From assembly GCA_022570795.1 (NCBI GenBank), contig JAKUDP010000010.1, positions 1,488,001-1,552,000 on the forward strand: a stretch of DNA of 64,000 nucleotides, in the 5' to 3' direction. This DNA is from Sphaerulina vaccinii (Eukaryota > Ascomycota > Dothideomycetes > Mycosphaerellales > Mycosphaerellaceae). Shown one piece after another: positions 40,821 through 51,360 of this stretch (positions are counted from its first letter, which is position 1; the number at the start of each line of letters is the position of its first letter). Made by a program: the position numbers and the translations under genes. The notes below the pieces were generated by a model, which saw only the letters and a list, made by a program, of their open reading frames with translations, did no database searches and had not been told where the DNA came from.

Positions 40821-43010
40821 TCACGCAATAGCCCCCTCGGCAGCTTCCTGGGCGTCCGTAATCAACTTCGTGATCTTTCCAATGGCAATTGTGTTACCCT
40901 GATCTCTGAGCGTAAATCGACCGAGCTGTGGATAGTCTTCGAAACGCTCCACGCAAACATTCCCAGCGCCACTAGTCACTTGCATTCGCGCGATGATATT
41001 CATGCCTTGCTTGGCGAATCCAGGTGGCTTCTTCGACTTGCGATTGGTCTTTGGCTCGAGCTTGTGCAGAAGGGCAGCAAATGTGACCTCTTCGGTCGCA
41101 GAGTGCACATGAAGAACGCAGTTGAAGCCGGCTGAGATGATGGACTTCAGTTCCAGCAACCGGATTTGCGCTTCGAATTGGTTGACGCAGTGTACTGGGC
41201 GCTTCGGCGAACATAGAACGAAGCCAGGAGAGATATCTTCTTCTTCCACGCCCTTGATACGCATTCGGACCTGGTCACCGCTCGTGGCATGTGGGATTTC
41301 ATCTTCAGTCTCGCCGTACAAGGCACTGATCTGGATCTCAGCCCGGTTGGGCATCATGAGATACTTGTTCTCCTTCTTGAGCACGCCAGCTTCGATCTTT
41401 CCTTCAATCATGGTTCCTAGATCCCGATACTTGGCAGCAATGGGCATCATGAAGGGCGCAGTAAGCTTGCGCTCCAAGCTTTGCATATTGTCCAAGAACT
41501 CGAGAAGCGATGGCTGATCGTTCCAAGGTGCCACATCCTTTGGCACACGATCTTTGATACCGACTGTTGTTTGTGCAGATACCGGAAGGAACGTCAGATC
41601 AGTCTTTGGGTTGTAGCCAAGTCCTTTCAAGAACGTGGTGAGCTTGGTGATGCACTCCTTGAAGCGCTCCTCTGACCACTGCACAGTAACATCGTCCATC
41701 TTGTTGACAGCAATGCAGAGCTTGTTGATTCCCTGGGTCTTGGCAAGCATAGCGTGCTCTCTGGTCTGGCCACCTCGCTCGAACCCGGTCTCGTACTCGC
41801 CTTTGCGCGCTGAGATAACAAGCACACCAACATCTGCTTGCGAAGCTCCGGAAACCATGTTAGGCACAAAAGTCTTGTGCCCTGGAGCATCCAGGATCGA
41901 ATAACGTCGCTTCTCGGTCTCGAAGAAACCACGGCCAACTTCGACAGTTTTGCCCTGCGATCGCTCCTCTTTGGTCTGATCAAGAGCCCATGAGAGGTAC
42001 CAGGACTCTCGGCCCATCTCCTTCGCATCTCTCTTGTATTTGTCCATCGTTCGCTCGTCGACCATTCCTGTGGCGTATAGGATACTTCCACCCAATGTAC
42101 TCTTGCCCGCATCAACGTGACCCAAGAAGATCACATTGACGTGCTCCTTGCCATACATCTCACGAAGATCTGCTTCATCGACTTCCTTGGCTTGCTCTTC
42201 AGCTGCCAATTCCACCCTTCGAGCTTCCGCCTTGGTGTCAGCTCGCGAAGGGGAAGAGCGTCCAGATGCAGTGGGAGATGTGTTGCCGCTAGCTGGTGTA
42301 GATTCGCCTGCCTTTTCTACAGCCTTGGCAGCTGCAACCTTGTTGCCAGCCTCAGGAGCTGCTTTGCTTGCTGCTTCCTTTGGTGCTGGCTTGTCGGCAG
42401 CCGGAGTGGGAGCTGGTCCTCCTAGTGACAGGACCTTGGCACCTCCTGCCGCCTTTTCCACCTTTGGTGCAGAGGCCCCAGTATCTGCAGCACTCAGCGA
42501 CAGTGTCTTGACAGGAGCGCTTCCATTTGCAGATGCTGCAGGCTTTGGCGCAGCAGGCTTAGCTGCCGCCGGCTGCTGACCAGCAGAAGGAATTGCTTCA
42601 CCGCGCTTAGCGATCATGGGCGCTTGCCGTTGCTGTGGTGGCACATATGCCTGTTGCTGTCCCTGTGGCTGCTGATATTGTTGATAGTTTTGCTGTCCAT
42701 ATTGTTGTTGGTATCCTTGCTGTCCTCCGTAACCGTATTGCTGGAATTGCCCTTGACCATAGCCTTGCTGTCCATATTGAGGGTATCCGCCTCCGTAATT
42801 TTGACCATAACCTCCGCCGTACTGCTGGAATTGGCCTGGCTGGAATGACTGTGCACCAGGAGTGAAGCTGTTTGCGCCGGGCACAAAAGCTGTAGGTCCA
42901 CCGCGCGCAGGCTGGCCTTGACCAACATTGAGCTGTGATTGTGTCTGGTTGGCGAGATCCTCGTCTTGCATAGAGTCTTCCCACGACTCGGCGGGCTGCT
43001 GGTTGGCCAT
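40821..43010 (-). CDS. sup35: Translation termination factor eRF3 (Sup35)
   Basis: The GTPase that works with eRF1 to end translation. 729 residues, one exon. The start at 43010 (MANQQPAESWEDSMQDEDLA) begins the conserved N-terminus; the open frame further upstream to 43190 is judged leader. Residues about 58-120 are Gln/Tyr/Gly repeats (QQYGGGYGQNYGGG, QQGYQQQYGQQNYQQYQ), like the prion-forming N domain of yeast Sup35. Residues 125-265 are Ala/Pro/Lys-rich (M region). The GTPase starts near 290: GHVDAGKST (G1), DAPGH (G3), NKMD (G4), with domains II and III to the end (QGNTIAIGKITKLI). The sequence is EF1A-like throughout, and the C-terminal half is highly conserved. Divergent from YRB30 over 530 bases. 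Confidence 0.96.
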   Translation of the reverse strand: MANQQPAESWEDSMQDEDLANQTQSQLNVGQGQPARGGPTAFVPGANSFTPGAQSFQPGQFQQYGGGYGQNYGGGYPQYGQQGYGQGQFQQYGYGGQQGYQQQYGQQNYQQYQQPQGQQQAYVPPQQRQAPMIAKRGEAIPSAGQQPAAAKPAAPKPAASANGSAPVKTLSLSAADTGASAPKVEKAAGGAKVLSLGGPAPTPAADKPAPKEAASKAAPEAGNKVAAAKAVEKAGESTPASGNTSPTASGRSSPSRADTKAEARRVELAAEEQAKEVDEADLREMYGKEHVNVIFLGHVDAGKSTLGGSILYATGMVDERTMDKYKRDAKEMGRESWYLSWALDQTKEERSQGKTVEVGRGFFETEKRRYSILDAPGHKTFVPNMVSGASQADVGVLVISARKGEYETGFERGGQTREHAMLAKTQGINKLCIAVNKMDDVTVQWSEERFKECITKLTTFLKGLGYNPKTDLTFLPVSAQTTVGIKDRVPKDVAPWNDQPSLLEFLDNMQSLERKLTAPFMMPIAAKYRDLGTMIEGKIEAGVLKKENKYLMMPNRAEIQISALYGETEDEIPHATSGDQVRMRIKGVEEEDISPGFVLCSPKRPVHCVNQFEAQIRLLELKSIISAGFNCVLHVHSATEEVTFAALLHKLEPKTNRKSKKPPGFAKQGMNIIARMQVTSGAGNVCVERFEDYPQLGRFTLRDQGNTIAIGKITKLITDAQEAAEGAIA

Positions 43011-43540
43011 CCCGGACGTCGATTCCTGAGCCAGATGGGAGTTAGACGTTGTGTACCAAGCTGGTAAACTAATTGCGTTCTCTGTGTCGTCCAGAGAAGT
43101 GGTTCCGTATGAAAGGAGTAAGCAGATGGCGTGTTTGTGAGGTGAGTGTAAATGGCGGGCACACCTCAAGTTCAAGAAAGAAATGGCCACAGTTCGAAGT
43201 GGGGTGTGAACGGAATAGAAGCCTCACTGTGGCGCGAGTGGCTGGTGCTTGTCTTTTCCTTGTAGATGTTTGCCTGGCGACTTCGACTTCACTCTTTTTC
43301 TCCGACACATCGCCGCAAGACATGCTTCTTGTATCACCCCGTGGGAGTCATCGCCCTCTCAACAGCGGCTGCGCTCCACCTTAACACTCGACTCATCACT
43401 CGTAGGTTGTTGACTCACCTTTCGCAGAACCGCTCTCCGTCTCCAGCAGCAACCCAAGCATTGCAGCCTGAGCACTCTGCCAGCCGCTCGAGAAAGACTG
43501 TCAGGGTCCAGTAAAGCTCTCGGGCTTTCGTACGAGCAAC
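43011..43540. promoter_or_regulatory. Divergent promoter region, SUP35 / YRB30
   Basis: 530 bases between two start codons on opposite strands. Pyrimidine-rich stretches (43255-43320) may be leader. A spliced 5' UTR is possible on either side but cannot be shown. Confidence 0.45.
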
Positions 43541-45666
43541 ATGGACCTTCTACTGCACAAGGTTACCCAGCAGGCAGTCCAATACGCAATTCGGTCGGGG
43601 ATTACCATCACGTCCGCCTATTGCATCAAGGAGTGTGGACGCTTGCTCAAGCATGCGCCCAAGACCAGAGAGCGCCTTGAGTTGCAGCAGTTACAATCCA
43701 GACTTGAGCAGAAGATACGAATGATTGCAACGCCTATCGACATGATCGAGTTGATCGCTGCTCGTGGTAACACGTGCCTCGACTCAGCGCTCTCCCTGTG
43801 CAGGGACTTGCGCTGCGATATTCAAGCGCTTGGTCAGCGCCTCGACAAGGCCGCTCACCAAGAGCAACATTTGCAACAGCACACCAGCAATGGAATCTCA
43901 CGTGGAGATGCTGACCATGAGCTCATAGCCATCATTAGTCAGGTAAAGCCCCTGATTGCTAGGATTGACGACGCAGTTCCCATGATCAATCTGGCCATCA
44001 CAACATCGGGTGTGTCGCTGTCGACCAAGCTGTCTGGCACCATAAGCCCAAGCAGACTGATGCAAGCTTCAACGTATTTGACAGCTGGCGACACAAGCTT
44101 CACCTCTCTACCAACGACACATCATCAGATAGGTCCAACCTATACTTGCTGCCTGTACATGCTCTTTGCTGGACATGCTTCACGCGAGGAAGGTCATGAG
44201 ACTACATGGAAGAAAGTCATCAACAAAGCGAGGGTCAAGCTATGGCGTGTACCGCTTGAGAAGCTTTATGACCTGCCCGGCGACCCCAGCAGTCCCGATG
44301 ACTACGATGGAGATACCATACGTTCTGAAAACAAGGCTGCGGAATTTGCCTACCAACTTTCGATTGTCGAGGATATGGACGATGGCCTATTTCATACGAT
44401 CGAGCAAGACAGTCCAGAACCAGGACCATTCGACGACGTTCCCAATGCCGGGATACGAGATGTCGTTCCTGTACACGAGATCTCAAAGGTAGCTCCCAAA
44501 CATGAATCCTTCAGCCAACTGTTCCTGTATTTGATGCATAGCTGACATGAGTTGCAGATATTCTACGCTGACAGTGGCAAGATTCTCGGCATCAGCGGTG
44601 ATGATGAGATCACTCACCCCTGTCTGTTGATCAAGCGTGATGTTCACGCCGAGCCACCTAGACGGATGGCCAGGCCGGCGCAGGCGCAAACCACAAGCAA
44701 TCACACCAGCTTGCATGATGAAGACGAGGACGAAGACGAGGACGAACAGTCCCAGATCGATGCGCAGATTCAGCGCGAGTCCACCCCGGATATCTCGATC
44801 GAGAAGGGATCCATGCCGGGTACACAAAGTTGGCGCCTCCCACCGTACCTGGATCCAGAATGGCTCGCTCTGCAAGTGTTTGTTGAAGATCCAGAATCCG
44901 AGAGCGACGACGACGAGCCGGAGCTGGATCGGCCACGATCGAGTCGTTCTGCATCATTCGAGCCTAGCTTGGAAAGCGCATTATCCAATCTCAACATCAG
45001 CTCAACTCCGGTCAAGTCACAGTCAAAATTGACGCTATCACCAGAACAGCGCGCAGGTCCGTCCATCAAGACCACACTTTCGCTCTTGGAGATGCTGTTG
45101 AAGCTGTCTGCACTACAGCAATTCAGACAAGAATCGCATCTTGCTATCGAAGATGAGCTGCTGAACTTCTTTCTCGAGGATTCGGGAACAGCTGGGGCAT
45201 TGGAAAAGCATCATCGGCAGGAGATCAGACATGCTGCCATCCAGCGTGTAGGCTTCGATCCATATGACGAGAGTCCAATCAAGCGGCGTGGCGAGGAGTA
45301 CATCCGGGGAGCTGACAACTCACCAGCATCTGTTCGAAGTTCTCCTGCGCTAACGGAAACTCCTTATGATGAGAATGACGAGAACGCTCCGCGCTTGCTG
45401 GACTTCAGTCGCCCGACTATCGAACACCTGTCGCGCAATCGTGCTATGGCCTACTCACCATCGCCGCGACCCATCGGTTACCAGCAGAGAGCTTCACGAT
45501 CTTCAACTCCTGATACAGCAAAATCCAATGCCGGGCGACCCATCGCACGCAGCGAAGGTCTTGCTACTCCGCAGAGCACAGAAAAGACACGGGCTGCAAC
45601 ACTACGCACACTGAGCGAGACAAAAGCACGAAGTCCACTCCGCGAAATACATGCCTCGGTCGATGA

Positions 45667-45670
<4 letters not shown>
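43541..45670 (+). CDS. yrb30: RanGTP-binding protein, Yrb30 family
   Basis: Fungal Yrb30 binds RanGTP and, in yeast, blocks its hydrolysis by RanGAP, so it acts in nuclear transport. 686 residues from exons 43541-44488 and 44558-45670; the 69-base intron contains an in-frame stop, so splicing is needed. The N-terminus shows the family block HKVTQQAVQYAIRSGITITS AYCIKECGRLL, then IATPIDMIELIAARGN. The middle includes KKVINKARVKLWRVPLEKLY and, after the join, IFYADSGKILGISG and WLALQVFVEDPESESDDDEP. An acidic run DEDEDEDEDE lies near residue 370. The last 200 residues are Ser/Pro-rich. The stop codon TAA is followed at once by a GA dinucleotide repeat. Confidence 0.88.

Positions 45671-45697
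<27 letters not shown>
45671..45697. repeat. (GA)13 microsatellite
   Basis: An uninterrupted GA dinucleotide run of 27 bases starting directly after the YRB30 stop codon, in its 3' UTR. Likely length-variable between strains. Confidence 0.95.
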
Positions 45698-45862
45698 CGG
45701 CTCGGCGTTTAACAAGCTATAGATATGATATCGATACAAGGCCTGATCTTCAAGAGACTGCCTAGCTATGCCATCTCCAAGACTTCTATTCGCGTTACTG
45801 AACTCTCGATCATCAACGTAGCTGCTCCGCCCAGCTCTCTGATGCCGCTCGATAGTCGTTGA

Positions 45863-46760
45863 TCACGACACTGAAACCTGGACCGGCGGCTGCGAGGCGT
45901 GACTGTTGCCACGACTGCGAGGAACATGGAGGGCATACTGAAAACCCTGGCTATTGCTCGACCCTCCAACATGATCCGCCGTTACGTTCTCAACCTGGCC
46001 TTGAGGAGACTTGGTATCATCCTGCTCTTTGACGAGGAGCGACCTCGCCATCCTCTTACGTCTCTGCTGAGACTCTGGAAGCTCTTTCACATGTGCAGAG
46101 TCAGTCGAGGAAGTCTCGGAGGTGAAGAACACACTGCGCCATCTAGTTCATACCAGTCAGTCAGCCTAGGTATACAGAATATGGTTTAGATCGATCAACG
46201 CACTCTGTATTCGCCCAGCCCGTTCCAGTAAACTCATCATGCTCATTCCAGTCCTCAGTAAGAAAATGCAGAAAGCCACCATGTGTCACACACACGATCT
46301 CTTGCTCAAGTCTATCTCTCAACCAGATCCTGGCTTCTCGTGCTCGCATCTCAATTGCTTCGGTGTCAGGTGCCCATCGACCATCTTTGCTGTCCCAACC
46401 TGCATCGAGTCGCGAGAAATCGACTGGTTGACCTTTGAATTCTTGTTCCAGCTGATCTTTGGGAGTGCCAGTATCACAAGGTAATGCACTCGTTTCCTGC
46501 AGTTCCTGTAGACATACGATTTTCATAGACTTGGCTCTGAGCGTGTCACCGAAGGCGATCAGAGCAGTGCGAATCGTTCGCTTGAGGGGACTGGACACGA
46601 TAAGGTCGATGTTGTCATGCGGGAATGCTCCATCTTTGCGTAGATCGATACATTGCTGCTCGCCAAGTTCTGTGAGATCTGGATCGTGGAGGTAATGGTT
46701 GGTGGCTTGCAGGTTGTGCACTCCCTGCGCGTGTCGAACCAGATGTATAACAGGCGGCAT
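45863..46760 (-). CDS. Histidine phosphatase (phosphoglycerate mutase-like)
   Basis: 278 residues from minus-strand exons 46760-46204 and 46142-45863. The N-terminal HLVRHAQGVHNL is the phosphohistidine motif (RHA form, frequent in fungal members). SSPLKRTIRTAL supplies the second Arg, and VCVTHGGFLHFL supplies the second catalytic His. The join gives GWANTEWRSVFFTSE, which continues the family pattern; unspliced, the frame would end in an unrelated short tail. The last 75 residues are polar and disordered. Substrate cannot be read: this branch-1 superfamily includes sugar-phosphate phosphatases and acid-phosphatase-like enzymes as well as mutases. No signal peptide, so it is probably cytosolic. 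Confidence 0.88.
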
Positions 46761-47531
46761 TTCTGAGCAGTATTGTAGATGGAATTTTCTCAGGCAGAGG
46801 TAGCGTTTCTTATGGCGATAGATAGTAGGTCGGCGTATATGGTATGAAAAGAGGTCAGAGAATAAGCAGTGAATCTACATGTAGGGAGGCGAGGCAAACA
46901 AAACATGCCATCGAAGTGCTGGTGCTGTCATGAATGTGGTGTGCTGCTAATGGTGAACCAGTTGCGACTGCGTCCGTACTTGGCCGAAGGACGTTCCACG
47001 CCGATTATGGAGAAGGAAGTGTGCGACAGAAGCGGGAAGAAGGCTCGAGTCTGCGCTTGTTCTGGGTATCTTCTCCAGAAAACAAGATCATAGCTCTGTG
47101 CTTTGTCTGAAGATGCAGTAGCTTGGTGATCATGCAGGAGCAGATTTACTTTGAAGATACCGCAACAGAAGTCCTGTCTAGTTGGTCAGCATCACCAGAC
47201 TCCTGCCACTGAGAAACGGCAAAAAGGTGGTCTCACAATTGTGAATTCTCAAGTACATGATGGGGTATCTTTCGCTTTCGTAAATCGTTCAAATGCCGCA
47301 TGTTGCCCCCTCCTGTCCTTGCGATGTCATAGTGTGACCTCGTCTTCTGTACGTGTTCTATACCTTTCCTAAGCATTGTGGTTTAGATCCAGGCTCATGC
47401 AGTCGTGAAGGCAGAGAAAAAGAAGGTCCTTGAGGATGTGGATTGAGCTGTTGACTTCCATAAGTCGCTGCTCGTATATATCGAGTTGTGGGTCGTAAGT
47501 CGCGTCATATCGCTTTCGTGTTGTCTATCGC
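46761..47531. other. Intergenic, 771 bases
   Basis: Promoter of the histidine phosphatase gene and 3' side of KAR5. Plus-strand frames at 46869-47093 and 47151-47372 show no domain and no splice partners. No RNA gene or repeat seen. Confidence 0.5.
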
Positions 47532-49306
47532 TTAGTATGGCGTCTGGTAATGCTCCTGCTTCATCTCGTGGATATCGAGATCGTCGTGAAACAGGGGCAG
47601 AGACTCCAGCTGGACGGCCGGGTCATAGACTGGACTCTGTCGTGGGCGGAGCATGGCTTGGGCAAGCATCGTTGTTAAGACGCCTGCCAAGAAGACGACC
47701 ATCATGCTGAGATATGGTGGTGTCTCCTGAAAGAAAGCAGGGTGGTTGTCGATGAGGGCCGTGCCAAGCTGTCTAGGATCGAGTGAAGATGTGAGCATCA
47801 ATGCCAGAACTGCAGAATCTGTTAGCATCAACTCAGCAGCGAGGGATGGCATCCAAACGTACCGATGGTGATGACCACAGCGACCATACTGCCAGTAGCT
47901 AGACCAAGAACTTTCCAGCAGCCTTTGAGGACGAAGATGAAGATCAGAGCAGACCAGATCAAGAACGCTGAGATAGTCGGCCAAATCTTGCCGAAGAAGT
48001 TTTTTACGAAACCTGCAGCCATGCCCATCCAAGCGCTGAAGAAGGCCGCATGCTCGCCTGCAGCTGCGAGATTGACAAGGAGTGGGTCGACCTTCTCTTC
48101 GAACTGTGTGAGCATTGCATCCTGGGCGTCCTTGACGTATTCGGCTTGAACGGCTATTTCACCAACCTTTTCCAATGGGACATCGATCTCGACATTAAGA
48201 AGGCTGAGCTTGCCGAGGGCGCCATTGACGAGACCATCCGCAGCCTCCACACTATTGGTGATTGCGAAGATCTGCTGATGAGCCTTCGTAAGAGTAAGCT
48301 CGAGTTGATACTGGTAAGCATCACGAGCCTCCTCAAGGCCAGCTTGGATCTTGACAAGGCTTGTGGCGAACTGACCATCCATCTGCGTGCTGAGGTCTTT
48401 CGCATGGCTTAGAGCATCGTCGACCTGGCTAGTGTATGTGTGAAGATTCTGATTCGCTTCGCCCATAGATGCAAGTAGTCCATGGATGTCTCCAGAAACC
48501 CCAGACATGTCTTTTCGGATGCTGTTCCAAGACTCCTTGATGGCCGCTTTGATGTCGCGATTGTCCTTGTGTAGCTCGAAGTGGAAGTCGCGCATCTCAT
48601 CTTTCACATCGCTGAAGCTATTGAAGAGTTGGTCGAGGGTTTCGTCCCTGTTCTTCATGGCCTCGGTGATGTTGGACGCGGAGCTCATGAGAACTTGGAA
48701 GAAATGCAGTTGTTCGTCTTTGTCTTGCTCAGCACGCATCGCGTGGCACATGATCAGAGCGTCGGTCTTCATGCTCTGGTATGTGGTCCATGGGTTGTTC
48801 TCTTGGTATAGTGCATCGAGGCAAATCGTGATTTGAGACGTGCCCTTGAGAACTTCTGACGGAGCATTGAGTGCGGCGTTGCATGCGGAAGGCATAGACT
48901 GAGCAGCATCCTCGAGTTCGCAGGACGTCATACGGATGGTGTAGATCTTCTGGAAGTCCTCGAGCTCCACATCAGTGCTTCTGGAGTTGGCCGGATCCTT
49001 GAAGTCGTATCTAACGCAAGAGTCGACAAGACTCATGGCCGCCCTGCGCTTGCACGGCGAGTCATCCTTGATGTCTTTGATGATCTGCTGTACGTTGGCC
49101 ATTGCGGTGGTCAAGGTCATGTTTTGCTCAGACAGCGAGAACGCCATTGGCCGAGCGGGTTCAAGTGCGCGTTGGAAGAACCAAGAACTCGCCGAGACTG
49201 AAGTACGGTCAGCGCAAGCGTGAGAGGGTGATCATGTAGCGGACTTACCATTGATGCTGGCGCTGAGAAGTAGCGCGAAAGTCACAGGTAACTTCGTGGA
49301 GAACAT
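47532..49306 (-). CDS. kar5: Nuclear fusion protein Kar5/Tht1 family
   Basis: Kar5 (Tht1/Brambleberry family) acts at the nuclear envelope in fusion of nuclei after mating. 556 residues from minus-strand exons 49306-49249, 49197-47863 and 47809-47532. The first exon encodes a signal peptide (STKLPVTFALLLSASINVSA). The N-terminal domain has the spaced cysteines of the family (DSPCKRRAAMSLVDSC, TSCELEDA, PSACNAAL, TICLDAL). A helical, coiled-coil-prone region covers about 180-400. Hydrophobic segments lie near the C-terminus: FFGKIWPTISAFLIWSALIF, LATGSMVAVVITIVLALML and MMVVFLAGVLTTMLAQAML, fitting two or three membrane passes. The presence of this gene suggests the species keeps a sexual cycle. 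The name rests on architecture and the Cys pattern. Confidence 0.85.
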
Positions 49307-49935
49307 GATGACGGACGGGCACGTTGGTGTGTATTGTGAGTGTGGTGGCGTGAGGTGTTGAGAGGTAATGATGGTCGTCGCCGCCTGCGGCTGTGACTGC
49401 ACGAAGATGGCAGTGGCGACGCGCTTAGCGAATGTGCGCGGTCATGAAGTCGTGACTGCTTGATGTCGTTCAGGAAGGTCAATGTGCTAGATGGAGGTCG
49501 ATGAAGTCGAAGTTGTGTCTGTGCTGGATGAGGTTGTTGCGGTTGGTAAGTCGAGAAGAGAAGGGCGCAAGATGTGCGGCAGTAGTACAAATAAGGATTT
49601 CGTTTGAGCTTCAAGTGAAGTTGAAGCCTTCACCTTGGTACAGGGCCGTTCGATTCGGCAGCTGTGTGACTTACGCTTCTTCGTTTGGTTAGAGACTGCT
49701 GAGGGATGCTACCGCAATGCCACGTATGCGCAATGGTCGACCAAGGTGAATGTGGAGGTGATTGCAGATGGGGAAGGAGCGACAGAAAGTGAAGTGAAGC
49801 TGGCAAAGCTGGCGATGGTATATGTGGCTACCAGACCACAAGTCCACTAAGCCTAGTATGGTCTGAGCCCTGAGACAGTAGAAGTTCGATCCTCATAGAC
49901 CTCCGCAATGAAGCAGATCAACCACATCCTCCTCA
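49307..49935. promoter_or_regulatory. Divergent promoter region, KAR5 / mL6
   Basis: 629 bases between two opposite start codons. Short open frames occur without protein character. A GTTCGATCC word at 49884-49892 looks like a tRNA T-arm but no cloverleaf can be folded around it. Confidence 0.5.
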
Positions 49936-50795
49936 ATGGCCACCACATTACATTGCGCGCGCTCATCACGCAGTCTAGCAAATGCGCTCTCCCTCGCAAC
50001 CCCATTGACGCGCGAAGTCACTCTCCCGTCCTTTCTCGTCCCAGCTTTCGCCCAAAAACCGCAACGGCAACAACAGACCTCACGCTTCTCCACGACACCA
50101 ACCTGCCACTCGAAGATTGGCAAAGCACCACTCTCTCTACCTCCTCAGGTCACATTTCGCGTCATTGAACCACCTCTACCTTCTCATAATGCTCGCGTCA
50201 GCAGAAATCAGCCTGGCGCAACCGTCGAAATCGAGGGCCCATTGGGGATAATGAGCATGACCGTCCCTCCTTATGTACGCATACGATCCGACAATGAAGC
50301 AAGAACACATACTGTGAGCATCGCGGATACCGAGAACAAGAAGCAGAAAGCAATGTGGGGTATGTATCGAGACCGGACTCATGATGAAAGCAGAAACACA
50401 TCCTAATGAGAGTGGTAACAGGCACAGTACGAGCATATCTACAGAACCACATCCTCGGAGTTAGCGAAGGACATGCCGCGATATTACGCTTAGTCGGCGT
50501 AGGATATCGAGCCACGATCGAGAACAGCGCAGTCACGAAGAAGCCCGAATATGAAGGACAGCAGTTCGTATCTCTAAAGGTCGGATACTCTCATCCGATT
50601 GAGTTGGGAGTGCCGAAGGGTGTGAAGGCTAGTGTACCTCAAGCGACGAGAATACTACTGCAAGGTGTTGAAAGAGAAGTTGTAATGCAGTTCGCGGCAG
50701 AGATTCGTGCATGGCGGAAACCAGAACCGTATAAGGGGAAGGGAATCTTTGTGAACGACGAGACGATCAAGTTGAAGGCGAAGAAGATCAAGTAG
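49936..50795 (+). CDS. mrpl6: Mitochondrial large-subunit ribosomal protein uL6m
   Basis: A component of the mitochondrial 54S ribosomal subunit (bacterial L6 family). 265 residues from exons 49936-50359 and 50422-50795. The first about 60 residues are basic and Ser/Thr-rich, as in import presequences (ATTLHCARSSRSLANALSLA). The two L6 domains follow: IGKAPLSLPPQVTF, ATVEIEGPLGIMSMTVPPYV, then after the join GTVRAYLQNHILGVSEGHAA, LRLVGVGYRATIEN and SHPIELGVPKGVKASVPQAT. The C-terminus EPYKGKGIFVNDETIKLKAK is the classic L6 signature (KGKGI). Spliced junction TGG-G/GC keeps frame and restores WGTVRAYL. Confidence 0.94.
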
Positions 50796-51360
50796 AGGAG
50801 ATAATGTGGTATTTCATAACGCTCTGCTCTGCAGAAGACCACAAGATGAAGTTGCAATCCTCGTTGGTGTAGCCTCCTATGTCCGTATTCCAGTCTTTGG
50901 CGCTACCATGTCGAGTCAACTCGCCGTACTCCGTACCAAGCTACAATTCACACGTATGGAGGCTTCCAGGTATTCACAATGAGTGTATTGACATCAGTCG
51001 TCGTAGAGGGAATATATTTTGAGGATTGGCGTAGCAGAAGGTGAATGTTCGGAAATGGTCTGTGCTTTCGCGTCGCGACTTCCACTTCAAAGCTCTTTAG
51101 AAAGGTGATCACTTTCGCAACTGTACATACTACCTGGTAACACCTCTGCGCGCATCACCACTACATCCACACGCGCCCAATCGACATCACGACATCAAGA
51201 TCCACACGCGACGAGTACCACCATCTTGCTGCCTGCCTTGATTCGAGTATTCTTCCTCCCGCCGCTCGCGTTGTCGTTTGTCTGCAGCAGACGCGGCCAG
51301 CCGTGGCAAACGCTGCCCACCGCGCACCACCTGCAGTGATATCTCCTGGCTTGTAGCGCG
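50796..51360. promoter_or_regulatory. mL6 3' side and POB3 promoter
   Basis: 565 bases between tandem genes. CA/CAC-rich stretches near 51150-51220 suit a POB3 leader. No gene is supported; a minus frame across 51195-51446 is antisense noise. Confidence 0.5.

Noticed and set aside
42136..42579. 147-codon plus-strand frame
   Set aside because: Antisense shadow of the Ala/Pro/Lys-rich M region of SUP35.
49635..49850. 71-codon plus-strand frame upstream of mL6
   Set aside because: No domain, and it lies in the leader/promoter region between divergent genes.
49884..49892. GTTCGATCC, like a tRNA T-arm
   Set aside because: No acceptor stem, D-arm or anticodon stem can be paired around it.
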